Source of the DNA: Larimichthys crocea
Taxonomy: Eukaryota > Chordata > Actinopteri > Sciaenidae
Assembly: GCF_000972845.2 (NCBI RefSeq)
Contig: NC_040032.1
Location: 15,093,358-15,157,357, forward strand
Direction of reading: 5' to 3'
Length of the DNA: 64,000 nucleotides
Of the stretch, positions 11,571 to 32,713 are shown in pieces; the first letter of the stretch is position 1; every line of letters begins with the position of its first letter. The notes beneath the pieces are model-generated. The model was not told where the DNA came from. It did no database searches and saw only the letters and a list, made by a program, of their open reading frames with translations. Both the position numbers and the translations under genes were made by a program.

Positions 11571-11623
<53 letters not shown>
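11571..11623. repeat. (AC)n microsatellite
   Basis: About 26 uninterrupted CA units at the 3' side of the SINE-like fragment. Confidence 0.97.
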
Positions 11624-11625
<2 letters not shown>

Positions 11626-13587
11626 TACACATATATAAGTAGACACAGGTAGAGATGAGACCAATGATATGTGGTGGTGGTGTGTCCATTTATTACACAA
11701 CACAAAGCACCTACAATAATCCACTCCCTGTTGCGTCAGACCAGTGGACGATCTCACTTTTTTCACAGTGATTTTTTTTTTGTGTTTGTTTTGTCGTTTT
11801 TTTAAATGTGGACATGTTTTAGACAAGGACATCAAACTGTTTTTTTATTTAAATGAAACAAAAAGAAAATACAAACAAAACAAAACAAAAGCCTACACAC
11901 AGAAATTCACAGCCAATATCACACACAAAAATAAAGCAGTGTCAACAAACGACGGTAAATTGAGTAAAAAATAGAATTTAATCATTTAAATAGTCTTTTC
12001 AAAATACAAACATTGATTTGAACTTCTAAATAATATAACGTTTAGTTTTGCTATTCTTCATTATAACTGGCAATGTTAAATGTACACTGTGGCTATACAA
12101 GGAAATGTGTGAGGTTTGGTAATTTATTGTATTGCTCATTTATATTAATGCGCACATATTTTAATAAAACTACATTTTTAAACAGTGACACTGCAAATGA
12201 TCGTGCCTTCACCCTAACCCACCGTACCTAAAACATGTTGCTAATGAAACAAAAATCGAGTTATGAAGAAACTAACAGATTTAAATTTGACCCAAGCATC
12301 TATATTTGTTTGTTTACCGTTTGAATAATTAGATTAGTAAACAAATCAGAGAGCAAAATTTGTTTTTAATGATCTTAGCTGTAACCTACGAGTCACCAAA
12401 CAGGTGAATCAGAGTGTCCCTGCTCCACGGTGCTCGTGTTATAAAGTTGAACCGTTATCAATCTGAACTGCCGTAAAATAACCTCCGAGCTGCACCGTCA
12501 CTTACACCAGCTTTGTACCATGTGGGTGTGTGTGTGTGTGTGGGGGGGTGTCTTATAAAGCGTAATTAATGAGCCGTACACACCTTTAAAAGTTATGAAA
12601 ACAAAAAAAAGGGGGGCAACTGCAAGACATTCAACAAACCCAAATCAAAAACATCCACGATTAACAGTTGTCTCCACAGTTATTTGGCCATCTGGCTTTC
12701 TCTTGCCTCCTGAGGTAGCCCTCTGTAGCCTCGCCATGCTGCTAAATCTATAGAGCCATGTATGTAAATTGATCCCTAATATGACAATCAGCTTTCATAA
12801 AACACACACCACTGCTTACATAAAAAAAAAAACAATTAGTATTCATAATATCCTGAATGGAAAGCTTCATTTCAAACCCCACGACAGTGTCACAATGTAA
12901 ATAAAATACCCTTAAATCCTAGAAAGGAAGGAAAATGTATGAAAAAAGCAAGTTTCAAGTCTTTACAAATTTCAGAACACTGTAAGCTGCACAAATATAA
13001 TTGTAATGGGGAATTTGTAATCACATTTGCTGGCTTTATTATTATTATTTTCCACTATAAATTGCATGTTTCGGTTTATTTAAATGGAACTGTACATGGC
13101 TAAAAGATTCACGGCCCTTTAGACCACTAAATATTATATTTACGGATCTGATCCGACGTCAGACACTGTAGCCTTGCATTGCATGTGAAGCTTTCTACTG
13201 TAAGTATACAAACCTGCTGAACTATGAGTAGGACTTTTTAAAGGATGTTTGTCACACAAGGTTTCAACATCCAAGAGGAAGATGTTGCATATGTTGCATT
13301 TCTTGTTGTCCTGAGCCTGTTACGGCCCGAGTTGGAGTTCAACAGATGTACGTACACGTTGAAACAACTGAGATCTTTTATGCAACTTCACGGCTGCAGA
13401 AAAATGCAGCACAAAAAAATAAAAATAATAATCATACACTGATCAATCAGATAGGTTGTAATTAGACATTACAGCCCACAAATCAAACAGGTCAAACAGG
13501 GCAGACCATTATTTCTGAAGTCAAAAATAGCGGTTTGATCTAATGAGAGAAAGAGAGTATAAAAAAAAGCAGATGAGCCGTATGCAT

Positions 13588-13593
13588 TTTATT
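13588..13593 (-). terminator. Candidate poly(A) signal for esrra
   Basis: AATAAA on the minus strand, the first clear hexamer downstream of the esrra stop, giving a 3'UTR of about 1.1 kb. Further hexamers at 13075-13080 and 13035-13040 could give a longer form. Confidence 0.45.
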
Positions 13594-13853
13594 TTCTAAC
13601 CACTGTCGTTGCCACACTGGCTTTAATGTCCAAGTGTTCTTCCCTGATCTCAGTGAAGCTTCATTGGTTTAGACTGCACACCGACACACGCGCTCGCTTT
13701 TTTGTGTGCCGATAGGATTTACATACAACACTGAATATATTACCTTCCTTAGTAGAGCATTTTATGAGCACACAATCTTCATATGTACTTCTCCTGGACT
13801 ACAAACCGATTGCACAACCTTTTATAAAGATTCCTGCACCTACTAACGTACAC

Positions 13854-14005
13854 CAGTGGTTCCCAACTCTAGTCTTTCTCCCCAGAAGTGCTTCCTAGAT
13901 TTTTAAATCTACTCACCTGGAGGTCCTGACTCAAATTAGTCTCTACCAGAAGCTAGACTCTGAAATAAATCTACACCCGGGGGTCCTGAGAGTGGGGAAC
14001 TACTG
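13854..14005. mobile_element. hAT-type MITE
   Basis: A 152-bp element with imperfect 17-bp terminal inverted repeats (CAGTGGTTCCCAACTCT and the complement of AGAGTGGGGAACTACTG). The flanking octamers ACGTACAC and ATTTACAC match at 6 of 8 positions, as expected for a worn 8-bp hAT target duplication. It has no coding capacity. Confidence 0.75.
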
Positions 14006-14665
14006 ATTTACACGCACAGCTAGATGTCTCACCCTTTTATCCACATTTAAAATGTGACAGACAATAATCGATATTGCTTTTTAACATATTGCAAGTAAGT
14101 CCTATGAATTTGCCTACAACGGCACACTACGCTATAGTAAATACAAGCACTCCATGTGCATGTCAATCTGATCCTTTACTGGACCCCTCGAGCCTTTCGC
14201 CAGATATGTTACTATGGCTTTTTTTTTTTTGAGTAGATGTTGCATTGTTTTTTTTTTAAAGTTCAAAGCCAACATGATTGCAGTCTGTTCTCGGGTATCT
14301 AAATGTTGTTCTTCAGTGGTTTTGCAACTGCAGGTGGATGCTGTGATGAAACACGCCATGAAAATTGTTGAAACTGAGAAGTTCTCTGGCATTCGTGTTG
14401 GATGTTTTTCACTCTTGGATCTCGGAGCCTTTTTACTCAAGTTTGGCAGTTTACACCTCTCTGTGAATAACCGATTCCCCACTCAGGGACATGAACACAA
14501 GGTTTTTCTTTTCTCATATTCTTTGCCTTTCTTCATGTAGCCTCATTATTAATTCTCAAATAAAATCTTTCATTTCTTACAAACCACTCATCCACTCTTG
14601 AAGACTAGGTCTCTGTTGGGTCTTTCTCTGAATCCTCTTCACTTCTGCTGCTGCCGTTTTCCACT

Positions 14666-24501
<9,836 letters not shown>

Positions 24502-24560
24502 CTGTTAGCGGTGACTAGTACGGCGCTTAAGTCTCCACACGGTGTGATATCATGGCAAAG
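24502..24560 (-). other. Candidate non-coding 5' exon of esrra (donor at 24502)
   Basis: On the minus strand there is a consensus donor CAG|GTAAGA (gt at 24500-24501). The exon's upstream limit is not visible; the end given is arbitrary. A (GT)n tract follows at 24623. It would splice to the esrra coding exon at 19953. RNA evidence is needed to tell it from the candidate at 27726. Confidence 0.4.
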
Positions 24561-24620
24561 GTCTGACTGAAAATCCGATTTCCAGACTGCTTTCCAGCGA
24601 CTGCTAGCTCGTGTCGGCTT

Positions 24621-24622
<2 letters not shown>

Positions 24623-24689
<67 letters not shown>
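24623..24689. repeat. (GT)n microsatellite
   Basis: About 33 nearly perfect GT units just upstream (minus-strand sense) of the candidate esrra 5' exon. Confidence 0.97.
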
Positions 24690-27600
24690 GGAGATGGGCC
24701 GGGCTACAGTCGGCTTTCTCTAACAGCTGGTAGATGATTATGGATGGAGACAGTGTGGAGCTAAAACACATTAGTCTGGATCCAGTTTGATAATTTGCAC
24801 GTTTATTTACACGTAAGCTTGAATGTCACTGACCGTACACTCGCGATTTGCCCTCGCGTGATGCAGAAATATCACTGACAGGGTCAGAAATTGACGTATT
24901 GTTGTCTTATTTCAGCTAATAATGAGGGGCAAAGGTCGTCAGAGTGTGTGCTGTTAAGTTTAATTGGTGTTATTTAATTTTGCACATGCGAAAATGGCTG
25001 CAAAACAACCCCCCCAAATAAAGACTTTCAAAATAAAAGCATCATTTGATTCACTTTGATTCATTTTCTACAGTCTAGTCTATTTAGCTCTATTTCTTAT
25101 TTCTATACACATTTTAATTTACAAGGCTTAATTTTAATGTGTGTTTAGTTTGTCTCATGCTGCTACTGGATGCCTGTATTTCCCCTCTGGATCAATAAAG
25201 AGAGACAATATAGCATGAGTTTAATGTTACATAGGTTAACTTTAATGTATTTACTGTGTTATAGGTTTATTTTAATGCATGTTTGATTAATGTTTACTGC
25301 AGGTACTGGATGCCTGAATTTCCCTCAGGATCAATAAAGTATCTATCTATCTGGCCTCTCAGACTAATGCTTTGTTTGCTCTTTGGACACACACATATGT
25401 CCTCTCTCCTCCTTTTTATGTTCGCAGCCCGCCCTTTCTTAATTTTTTTTTGTATGTAAATCTATTGTTTCCCCTTCCCCCCCTTTCGGTCTATCTGAAT
25501 AAGACATTATCAGTGCCAGCTTAATGTCCATCGCAGCCTCACAGGAATGAACTGCGAGAGGCAGGGGAGCCACAAATAATTAGTCATAATCCTAGTGGAC
25601 GCATACAGCATAATACTTTATCAGCGTAGAAAGTGATGTGAAAACAGATTACCTGTTTGCTCAGCTGGAGTTTGAAGCCTGTATATTTGTGACTCCCGGT
25701 GGAAGCTCGATGAAGTGCTATTGCTTTCGGTTTAAAGTGTGCAGATCTCAGGACACCTGCAAAGTAAGCAAGAGATTTTTGAGTGCCATCACACAATTTA
25801 CACTTAAACTGTACACTTAATGGTCACAGCTCCCTTATAATAACCATGCTGTCTCAGAGCCACAGCTGTTGTACATAATAGGATTAATAAAGGCTGTTAT
25901 AGCATGTGTTTCCTAAGCGGTAATTCATGTGTATATATAATAACACTGACTTTCCCCTCCTGAGATTCATATTCCACTGTATCTATCCAGATTTCTGCAC
26001 GCTGCTCGAGTACCCTCCCCCTTATGCTGCGTGACACACTCCAAAGGTCACAGTCACAGGAATGCTTGAAGGACAGACAGAGTAAAGCCAACACCTTGTC
26101 TCTGGCTCACTCGCGCTCGGCCATAAGCTGAAGTTTGGAGATAACTCTCTGTAAATAATTAAAAGAGACTTTAGGTTTTAATAAACACGATTAAAGAAAG
26201 CACTGCATGAGATAATCTGAGTTTACTCTTTGTGGCGTGGATTAAACTAAACTGCAGCATTAAAATTGAGCAACAAGATTTGAATTTAAAAAAAAAAGCT
26301 GTGATGCTTTATTCACATTTTTCTGGGAACTATTTCTTCATGACAGCAGACTTTAACTTGTAACTGCAAGAACCTCAATCTTTTAATACACCTTTCTGCA
26401 TAAAATCACAGCACATAATCAGCTTTTCCCTGTCTTTTTTATCACAGTTGTTAGTCACACTGATAATGCATTACACTGACTGTACATAAAAACTCAGTTT
26501 GAGTGGGGGCTCTCTAAATGCGGCGCGCACTGTGGAGACGACGAGAACAGCACCCAGGGGTGACCTTGCCTACAGATCTCGGACCGGTGAAAGGTTAATT
26601 GTCACAGTGGATTATGCCTTTAAGATCAGTGACCTCAATCCTGGTCCAGCAGGCTCGGTGTCTCTCATAGTTCAGACAGAATAACTCATAGAGAAAGAGG
26701 AGGAGGAGGTGGTGGTGGAGGAGCAAGAGGAGGAGGGTGGTGGTGGTGGTGGTTAAATTACATTTTTTCTGAGTTGGTGAGGACGGCATGCTGTGAGCCA
26801 TGTGAGGACATTCACCCCCCCTTTCAATGCATCCTCATCAAACATGGTCATGCATGCTTAATTTACTCCATAAATGACCGTTTGTTTGTTTGTTTGTGTC
26901 ATTTTTTTTCTTCCCTGCAGCGACTAGTAGCCAACCAACCACCTCACGCAGCAGCCGTTTTATTTACGTGTGGATTAATTAATAAAGAGGTTGTTCAAGT
27001 GTCGTGATAGCTTTAAAATCATTACACAATGTCGGCCTGCTTAATATTTATTCAGCAGCTCGTGCCCCCCCACCTCCCTTCAAAAAAAAAATAACGTGGC
27101 CACGCGAACTTGTGCTCGTGCATGCACATCATGCAACCGTTAAGACAGTTGACATCAAAATACGTTAATATTAGGATTATTAACGAGCTGACACGCTATG
27201 TAACGGTAATATAACGTTAGACTTACCGGTAAATGTACAAACATCGCAGGGTTGTTGTTGTTTTCAAATAAAAAAAACCCGAAGTCAGTCAAGTCTTTGC
27301 GGTTGGCAAGTCCAACGTCGGTTTAACCGGTTTAACGGCGCTGTCGGTGCCTCACATCGCATCACGGGACGTTACCGTGTAATATAAAAAGGCGGTAACC
27401 GGCCACACACTCTCTCTCTCACTCACACACACACATACACACACACACACACACACACTCCTTTATATATGTCTTGCTCGGCTGGTGTTAACAGATTCTC
27501 GTCTTCAGCTGCCCCGCACAGCCGAGGGAGGTTGTAGTTAAATCATCAGCGTCAAGATTTAACGAGGGGACATCCGGTTTTAAGAAAATACACCCTTTCA

Positions 27601-27725
27601 CAATAAAAGTTTCTACTTTTTTTTAAACGCGAACATCCCTCTAAAGCGAACACGCCGGAGTCATCTTCTTACACACTGCTGTCAAACATACCACCACGTG
27701 TCATAAAACTGCTAATATTACTCAC
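24690..27725. other. Non-coding DNA upstream of, or within, the esrra 5' intron
   Basis: No coding exon is seen. It holds two similar short repeat ends with 'GGATCAATAAAG' (near 25190 and 25327), a polypurine/GGT run (26695-26754) and CpG-containing sequence after 27100 with a compound CT/CA microsatellite (27405-27461). Confidence 0.55.
26695..26754. repeat. (GGA)n/(GGT)n tract
   Basis: A G-rich, strand-asymmetric simple repeat made of GGA, GGT and GGA units, then GGT units. On the plus strand it has many GG runs and could form unusual structure. Confidence 0.85.
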
Positions 27726-27840
27726 CGCTCGTGTTGAATTAACGCAAATCACTGTTTTATTTTGTTACGCTCGCACTGAGAGACTTCCGGTTCGCGCCTG
27801 TGTTTTCACGCCAGCTTGACGTAACTCGGTGACGTAGCCG
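27726..27840 (-). promoter_or_regulatory. CpG-type promoter and candidate first exon, probably esrra
   Basis: On the minus strand a donor GAGCG|GTGAGT (gt at 27724-27725) ends a possible first exon. Just upstream lie an ETS/GABP-type site (ACTTCCGG at 27783-27790) and two CRE-like sites, TGACGTAA (27817-27824) and TGACGTAG (27830-27837), without a TATA box. This fits a TATA-less housekeeping promoter. Assignment to esrra rests on position only. Confidence 0.4.
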
Positions 27841-28859
27841 CTGTCCCGTGTCTTTTGACCAATTTGCGTCCGCTGTGTCTCCGTTACGTCTGTACTCACC
27901 CTCCACCAGCGTCATCAGCATTTTAATAAGGGCCTGCAACTCGAGCAGAAAAAAAAAAAAAACTAAATAAATATATAAATATAAACATATGACCCAGTCT
28001 AGGTTAATCCTAATGTAATACATGTATATTTATTTACTTTTAATGCTCAGATCAGCTGTCCTGGACATGCAAACTCACCAAATACTATTTTAAATGTATC
28101 GTACATTTGTCCTCTTGTAGTTTTATTAAGTTATAATACAACACAATGCAATATCAAGGGAGGATGTTTGCATTTAATTTATGACGATTATGCCACAATA
28201 GGGCTGCATGTCTCTCACGTCACACCTCTATGGAAAATATAGTCATGCTGTCGGTCTTGTGACATCTCTCACTGGAGAATACACAATTTGGACATAAGCC
28301 AAAGAAGACAACAAGCTGAGGAGGTCAAGAAAGGCAAATAATCAAATTGTAGGGGTATTAATTTAAAAAATATATATATAACAGTAGTCTATAATAAGGA
28401 TTTCCAAAGATCTCCTGTGTGTTTGCTTTTTATGTTTAATAACTAAATAAAAACCATTTATTTTCTGTCTAACTTTGTAGCTTCTCGAAATAGGCTGCCT
28501 TGGTCCAGCATGCCTGGTAACAGCTGGCACAGAGAGGAGACAAGTTGTAACAAAGGAGTTGACAACCCATGTTTAACAAAAAAAAAAAGGGAACAAGAAA
28601 TAAGGAAATAAAGACAGAAAATGTAGGTAGCACTATCTCTATCACTATCACTCCAATCACACACCAATATAACAGTTAGTCTGTTCCGTTTAAATCCTTA
28701 AAGCCGCACTTGCATTCCCCTCGCGGTGTCAGAAGTGTGTGTGTGTGCGCGCGTGTGTGTGTGTGTGTGATGTGGTCACATGTATGCAGCGGGCTCGGGA
28801 CCGGGTTTTGGTGGTGGTGTTGCGCGCACGAGAGGAAAAACTGACGGCAGTGTCATTGC

Positions 28860-28877
28860 GACCTTGAAGCAAGGTCA
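28860..28877. promoter_or_regulatory. Inverted pair of ERR response half-sites
   Basis: GACCTTGAAGCAAGGTCA contains two ERR-type cores, CAAGGTC, in everted arrangement with a 3-bp spacer (perfect 7-bp inverted repeat). Mammalian ESRRA is known to be autoregulated through AGGTCA half-sites in its promoter. The site is about 1 kb upstream of the promoter candidate at 27.8 kb. Binding is inferred. Confidence 0.45.
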
Positions 28878-30031
28878 TTGAGTCTCTGCTGCAGACACTG
28901 CAATTCTGCGGGGCTGCATCATACTGGTGCAGAGTCTGCATTATCATCCTGTTACAGGCATAAACCGGTCATGCTATATCCATTAGACTCACTATATTAA
29001 TAGATTATATGATTAGTTTTTAATGCTTTATAATGATATAAAGCACAGCTGTCGCGTCGTCGCTGGGGGGGGATGTGTTGGAGGTATGTAAGCAGGAGTA
29101 GGAAACACACCGGGAATACCAGATGGGGTACCCCCGGTGTGCTCCTTACAGCAGGTCGTGACCTCAGACAGGTGTCAGGTGATAAATACCAAGAAACCAT
29201 TGTGGCTGTGGTACGCAAATAGCGTTGGGCGCTGCATCAAGTGAGTCATAGATAACACAACTGATGGAGAACAGTCTCCACCTATAGTATAAACAGCTTG
29301 ATATAATCATTGATAGAAGTAGGGTGAATATAAAGTGGATTATTGATATTTAAAACAGCTTGATGGTGTTCAGACTTTCAAAATAAGACAAAAAGACATG
29401 CAATGTCTGTGTTGCTATACAGCATTGATGTTAGGTTTGAAGGGAAAATTCACCCTAAAACACGATTCGTACTGTGCTATGTTAAAATAGGAAGGTCAGT
29501 GTTTACGAATATGAACATTTGATAATGTCATCAGGGAGTTTAAGGCCACTGAGATGACTGTGGAGTGTGCATGAGCCCTTTTGTGGATTAAAAAATGCCC
29601 CCATTATGGAGCAGCTCCAGGATTTCTCTCGAAATAACTTCTGATTCTTGTGCAAATCTTAAATAAATGTTTAAAAATATAATGTTTAGAGCCTAATTTA
29701 AGGTGGATTTTCTAAATTATTATAATTCCAGGTCAGGAGAGTAGCATACATCAGCACTATAAACACAATTCTTGCCATCTAGTGGCATCTTAGATGAACT
29801 GCAGCAGCGCTACCGATGACGTTATAGCAGCTGAGTGTGTGTCCTCCAGTAAAAGGTCACCCACTGCCACAGTACATCATCACAGCCTGCTGACTTCCTG
29901 ATCACAATGCCAGAGAGCGCTGCCTTTTTCTTTTTACATACCCTGCAGAAAAGTGTCAGATTTCCAAAAGGGTGGACGAACATTCACCCGATTTATTTCT
30001 GCTTCTTTAAAACATTTTGCTTACTCACCAT

Positions 30032-30033
<2 letters not shown>

Positions 30034-30076
<43 letters not shown>
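30034..30076. repeat. (AC)n microsatellite
   Basis: CA repeat with two short interruptions, intergenic. Confidence 0.95.
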
Positions 30077-30840
30077 AAGCCAGTGTGGAACAAAGCCAGA
30101 CTGCAAATCATTTAAAATCATTCAGATGGTCCCTAACAAACCTTGGATGTATCATAATGTGATGTATATGAGTAGACTGTCAAAGGGAGGGAATGTGTCG
30201 GCGTGTGCCATCTGCTGTTCAAAGGGGAGAAAAATCTGCATTCATTTACTTAAAGAGGGAATGAGGTGATTATAATTTAACAGCTTTAACTTTTTATGTC
30301 TCAGATTTTTTGTGTGACATTAAAACACATCAGCATTTATTTAAAAAAAAAAAGAAAAAAAGAAGGAAATCAAACACACACAACAAAAGAACCGCAGCCA
30401 CAGTTTGCTGCTGCACCATGTTTGTCCTTGGTGCCATTTTCAAATAGGAACACCAAGGTAGAGTTTCCAGTGGAGTATCACTTACATGGATCAGCTGAGG
30501 AGCGACAGCACATGCTAAAAGGGCCATATTGACAACTTGAAGGGCATTTATGCACTATACAGCCCTCGTATGTATGTATGCTATTCAAATCCTGCAGGGT
30601 GTCTGACTTGTCTCCACCAACCTAAACTGGCTGAAGGTCTGTATTCCAGTTAAGTGACAAAACTTGGAGGAATTAGAAACAACTAATGTTGCCTGGAATC
30701 AAATTTAAACCTTGTATTAATTTGCTTATAAGGACTCTGGGAGTCCCTGACTTTTCCTCTATGGCCATGAAAAATATATATATTTTTGTCCAGCACTTTG
30801 GTTTATGACTTCATACTCACAACCGTCTATCCCTCCATTT

Positions 30841-30925
30841 GTCCACAGAAAGAGGTTTGAACCAGGAGCCTTGTTGTTGTGAAGCGACAGTGATAACCAC
30901 TGCATCACCACCGTGCCACCCCACT
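30841..30925 (-). repeat. Fragment of the teleost interspersed repeat
   Basis: On the minus strand it reads 'GTGGTGATGCAGTGGTTATC' and then a GGTTCAAACC box, the A- and B-box-like part of the family also seen at 31486-31760. Confidence 0.6.
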
Positions 30926-31485
30926 AGAGGCCAAAAAAGGTCATGCCCCCAAGACCACAATTTTTATTAATCATTAATGATTGGGCAAGAAATTACTAAA
31001 AAAAAAAAAGAAGAAGAAGAAGAAGGTTTGATTTTAGTTGCACTCCATATGCATCCACTTACTTCACCACCAGGGTGTTCAGCCCAACAGTTTGAGAACT
31101 GCTACTGTGCTAAACTAAGATGGTGAGCATGGTAAACATACCTGCTAAACATCAGCACTGCATTGTGAACATTGTTGGCGTGAGCTTGTTAGCGAGGCCA
31201 TTAAACCCAAATGCTCCAGTTGAGATGCTTAGCCGCCAACATATCAGACTGTGGCTGTGCAGGTCAAATAGTAAAACTTCCCTAAATAAATAAAGGTAAA
31301 AATAAACACATATATGATTACTTTTTTCGTGAATATAACAGCTATTAACACCAAAAGTATTTACAAAACAACTCCCCAAATTAGAAAGTCATTCCTCTTC
31401 CCAGTTTGCCAATTAATTTTTTGTTGTTGTTGGAAATCTTGAAGATCTGTAACCACTAAATGAATAGATCAATATACAAGGTAGT

Positions 31486-31760
31486 GGGCGGCATGGTGGA
31501 GCAGTGGTTAGCACTGTTGCCTCACAAGAAGGTTCCTGATTCGAACTTTGGCTGGACCTTTCTGTTTGGAGTTTCTCATGTTCTCCCTGTGTCTTTGTAG
31601 CTTCTCCGGGTACTCCAGCTCCCACAGTCCAAAGACATGAAGTTAGGCTAATTGGTGACTGTAAAATTGGCCCGTAGGTGTGAATGTGAATGGTTGTTTG
31701 TCAGCCCTGTGTTGAACTGGCGACTTATCCAGGGTGTATCCTGCCTCTCGCACCTAAGTT
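31486..31760 (-). repeat. Teleost interspersed repeat with Pol III-like boxes
   Basis: It starts 'GGCGGCATGGTGGAGCAGTG' (A-box-like), with 'GATTCGAAC' (B-box-like) about 50 bp on, then 'CTCCCACAGTCCAAAGACAT', and ends near 'CATCCAGG'-type text in degraded form. It is the opposite orientation of 10409-10625. Confidence 0.65.
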
Positions 31761-32115
31761 CACCATGCCACCAAGAGGGAGATTTTCTTAGCTCAGTAAT
31801 GTCTGTCAGCAGAACATTTTCTACAGAACAAACCGTCCAGAAAAAACAAATATATTTGAGTAATTGAAGCTGGTATGAAACCTGACACTATATTCCCAGT
31901 CTATAGATGATCCTTGTATGCTGTGTGCTGTAAAAAACTGCTGCTTTAGACACATATTGTAGCCAGATTCTGTTTTTCAGTGGATGAGTAATTAGCTTGT
32001 GGTCTCTGGAGAACCCCCATTGGGATGCAGCTCCCCTTAACTTATTATACTTGACCCCAGCTTTGTTCCTTTTAAGAAACAGTGCTGCTGCTGCTTCATA
32101 AAATAAAAAAAAACC

Positions 32116-32121
32116 TTTATT
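32116..32121 (-). terminator. Candidate poly(A) signal for kcnk4
   Basis: AATAAA on the minus strand, the first hexamer after the kcnk4 stop, giving a 3'UTR near 0.6 kb. Confidence 0.5.
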
Positions 32122-32713
32122 ACATATATGCAGTACAATAGGGTGAATGTATTTGGCGATGAAAATGCAAGTACTGTGGTCTGGTTGTACACAGTATTTA
32201 AAAAAAGTTGTGTTACATACCAAAAATGTACAAGCGCATGTTTGGTACCCGTTTAATTCTTGGCAGGATTCAAGAGTAACTGTCTCAGACCAAAGAAATT
32301 TCTCTTCAACATGAGCACCACGCCGCTGTGGAAAGTTTCTGGTTTTTGGTTGCTCTTTCTTGCACTCTTTGGATTAGTAAAAGGCAGGAGGTCCTCATGT
32401 TGAGAGACATGTTAGTGCATTACTGTCTTGGCCCAGTAGAGAGCAGTAACTCCTCAGAAATTAATGGAAACATTGGCATAAAAATCACTTCATCATCTTT
32501 GATTGAGGCATACACACTCGCATGCTAAGAGCATTAAATGCAAACCACAAGGCTTCTGCAACGTGTTTTCATTTTAAGTGTCCGTAAGTAAGCGGTACAT
32601 ATACACAAATAAATTGCTACACTGAGAACTCCTCTTTTAGATTATGAACGCATCTCATATCTCTCAAGTCGATACTTGTGCTAGCAGTGGAGTTTCTGTA
32701 ATCAGCTTCGATC

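Larger units (their letters stand above)
9772..14665. other. Intergenic DNA and probable esrra 3'UTR
   Basis: No coding exon is recognised. From the left it holds a 5'-truncated LTR (9961-10406), a common teleost interspersed repeat (10409-10625), a SINE-like piece with a CA microsatellite (11385-11623), A/T-rich unique DNA, and a hAT-type MITE (13854-14005). The part from about 13.5 kb to 14.66 kb is probably the 3'UTR of esrra. TRMT112, the neighbour of PRDX5 in mammals, was looked for and not found. Confidence 0.6.
27841..32115. other. Intergenic DNA between esrra and kcnk4
   Basis: No coding exon is recognised. It holds an inverted pair of ERR-type half-sites (28860-28877), GT microsatellite (about 28734-28770), CA microsatellite (30034-30076), a GAA run near 31010, and two minus-orientation copies of the teleost interspersed repeat (30841-30925 and 31486-31760). 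Confidence 0.6.

Noticed and set aside
11571..11705. Open frames rich in VCVCVC or THTHTH around CA/GT microsatellites (also at 5959, 9384, 43951, 44377)
   Set aside because: Dinucleotide repeats are open in all frames by nature and are not evidence of coding.
3802..14500. TRMT112, the mammalian head-to-head neighbour of PRDX5
   Set aside because: I looked on the plus strand upstream of prdx5 and between prdx5 and esrra and saw no matching protein segment; it may lie in missing sequence or elsewhere.
14214..14540. 108-codon plus-strand open frame downstream of esrra
   Set aside because: No homology recognised, begins in a poly-T run, and lies in the probable 3'UTR of esrra on the other strand.
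27900..27945. Possible small exon reading LIKMLMTLVEG with a GTGAGTAC donor on the minus strand
   Set aside because: Donor and acceptor look usable, but I recognise no protein and no partner exon; kept only as a splice-site coincidence.
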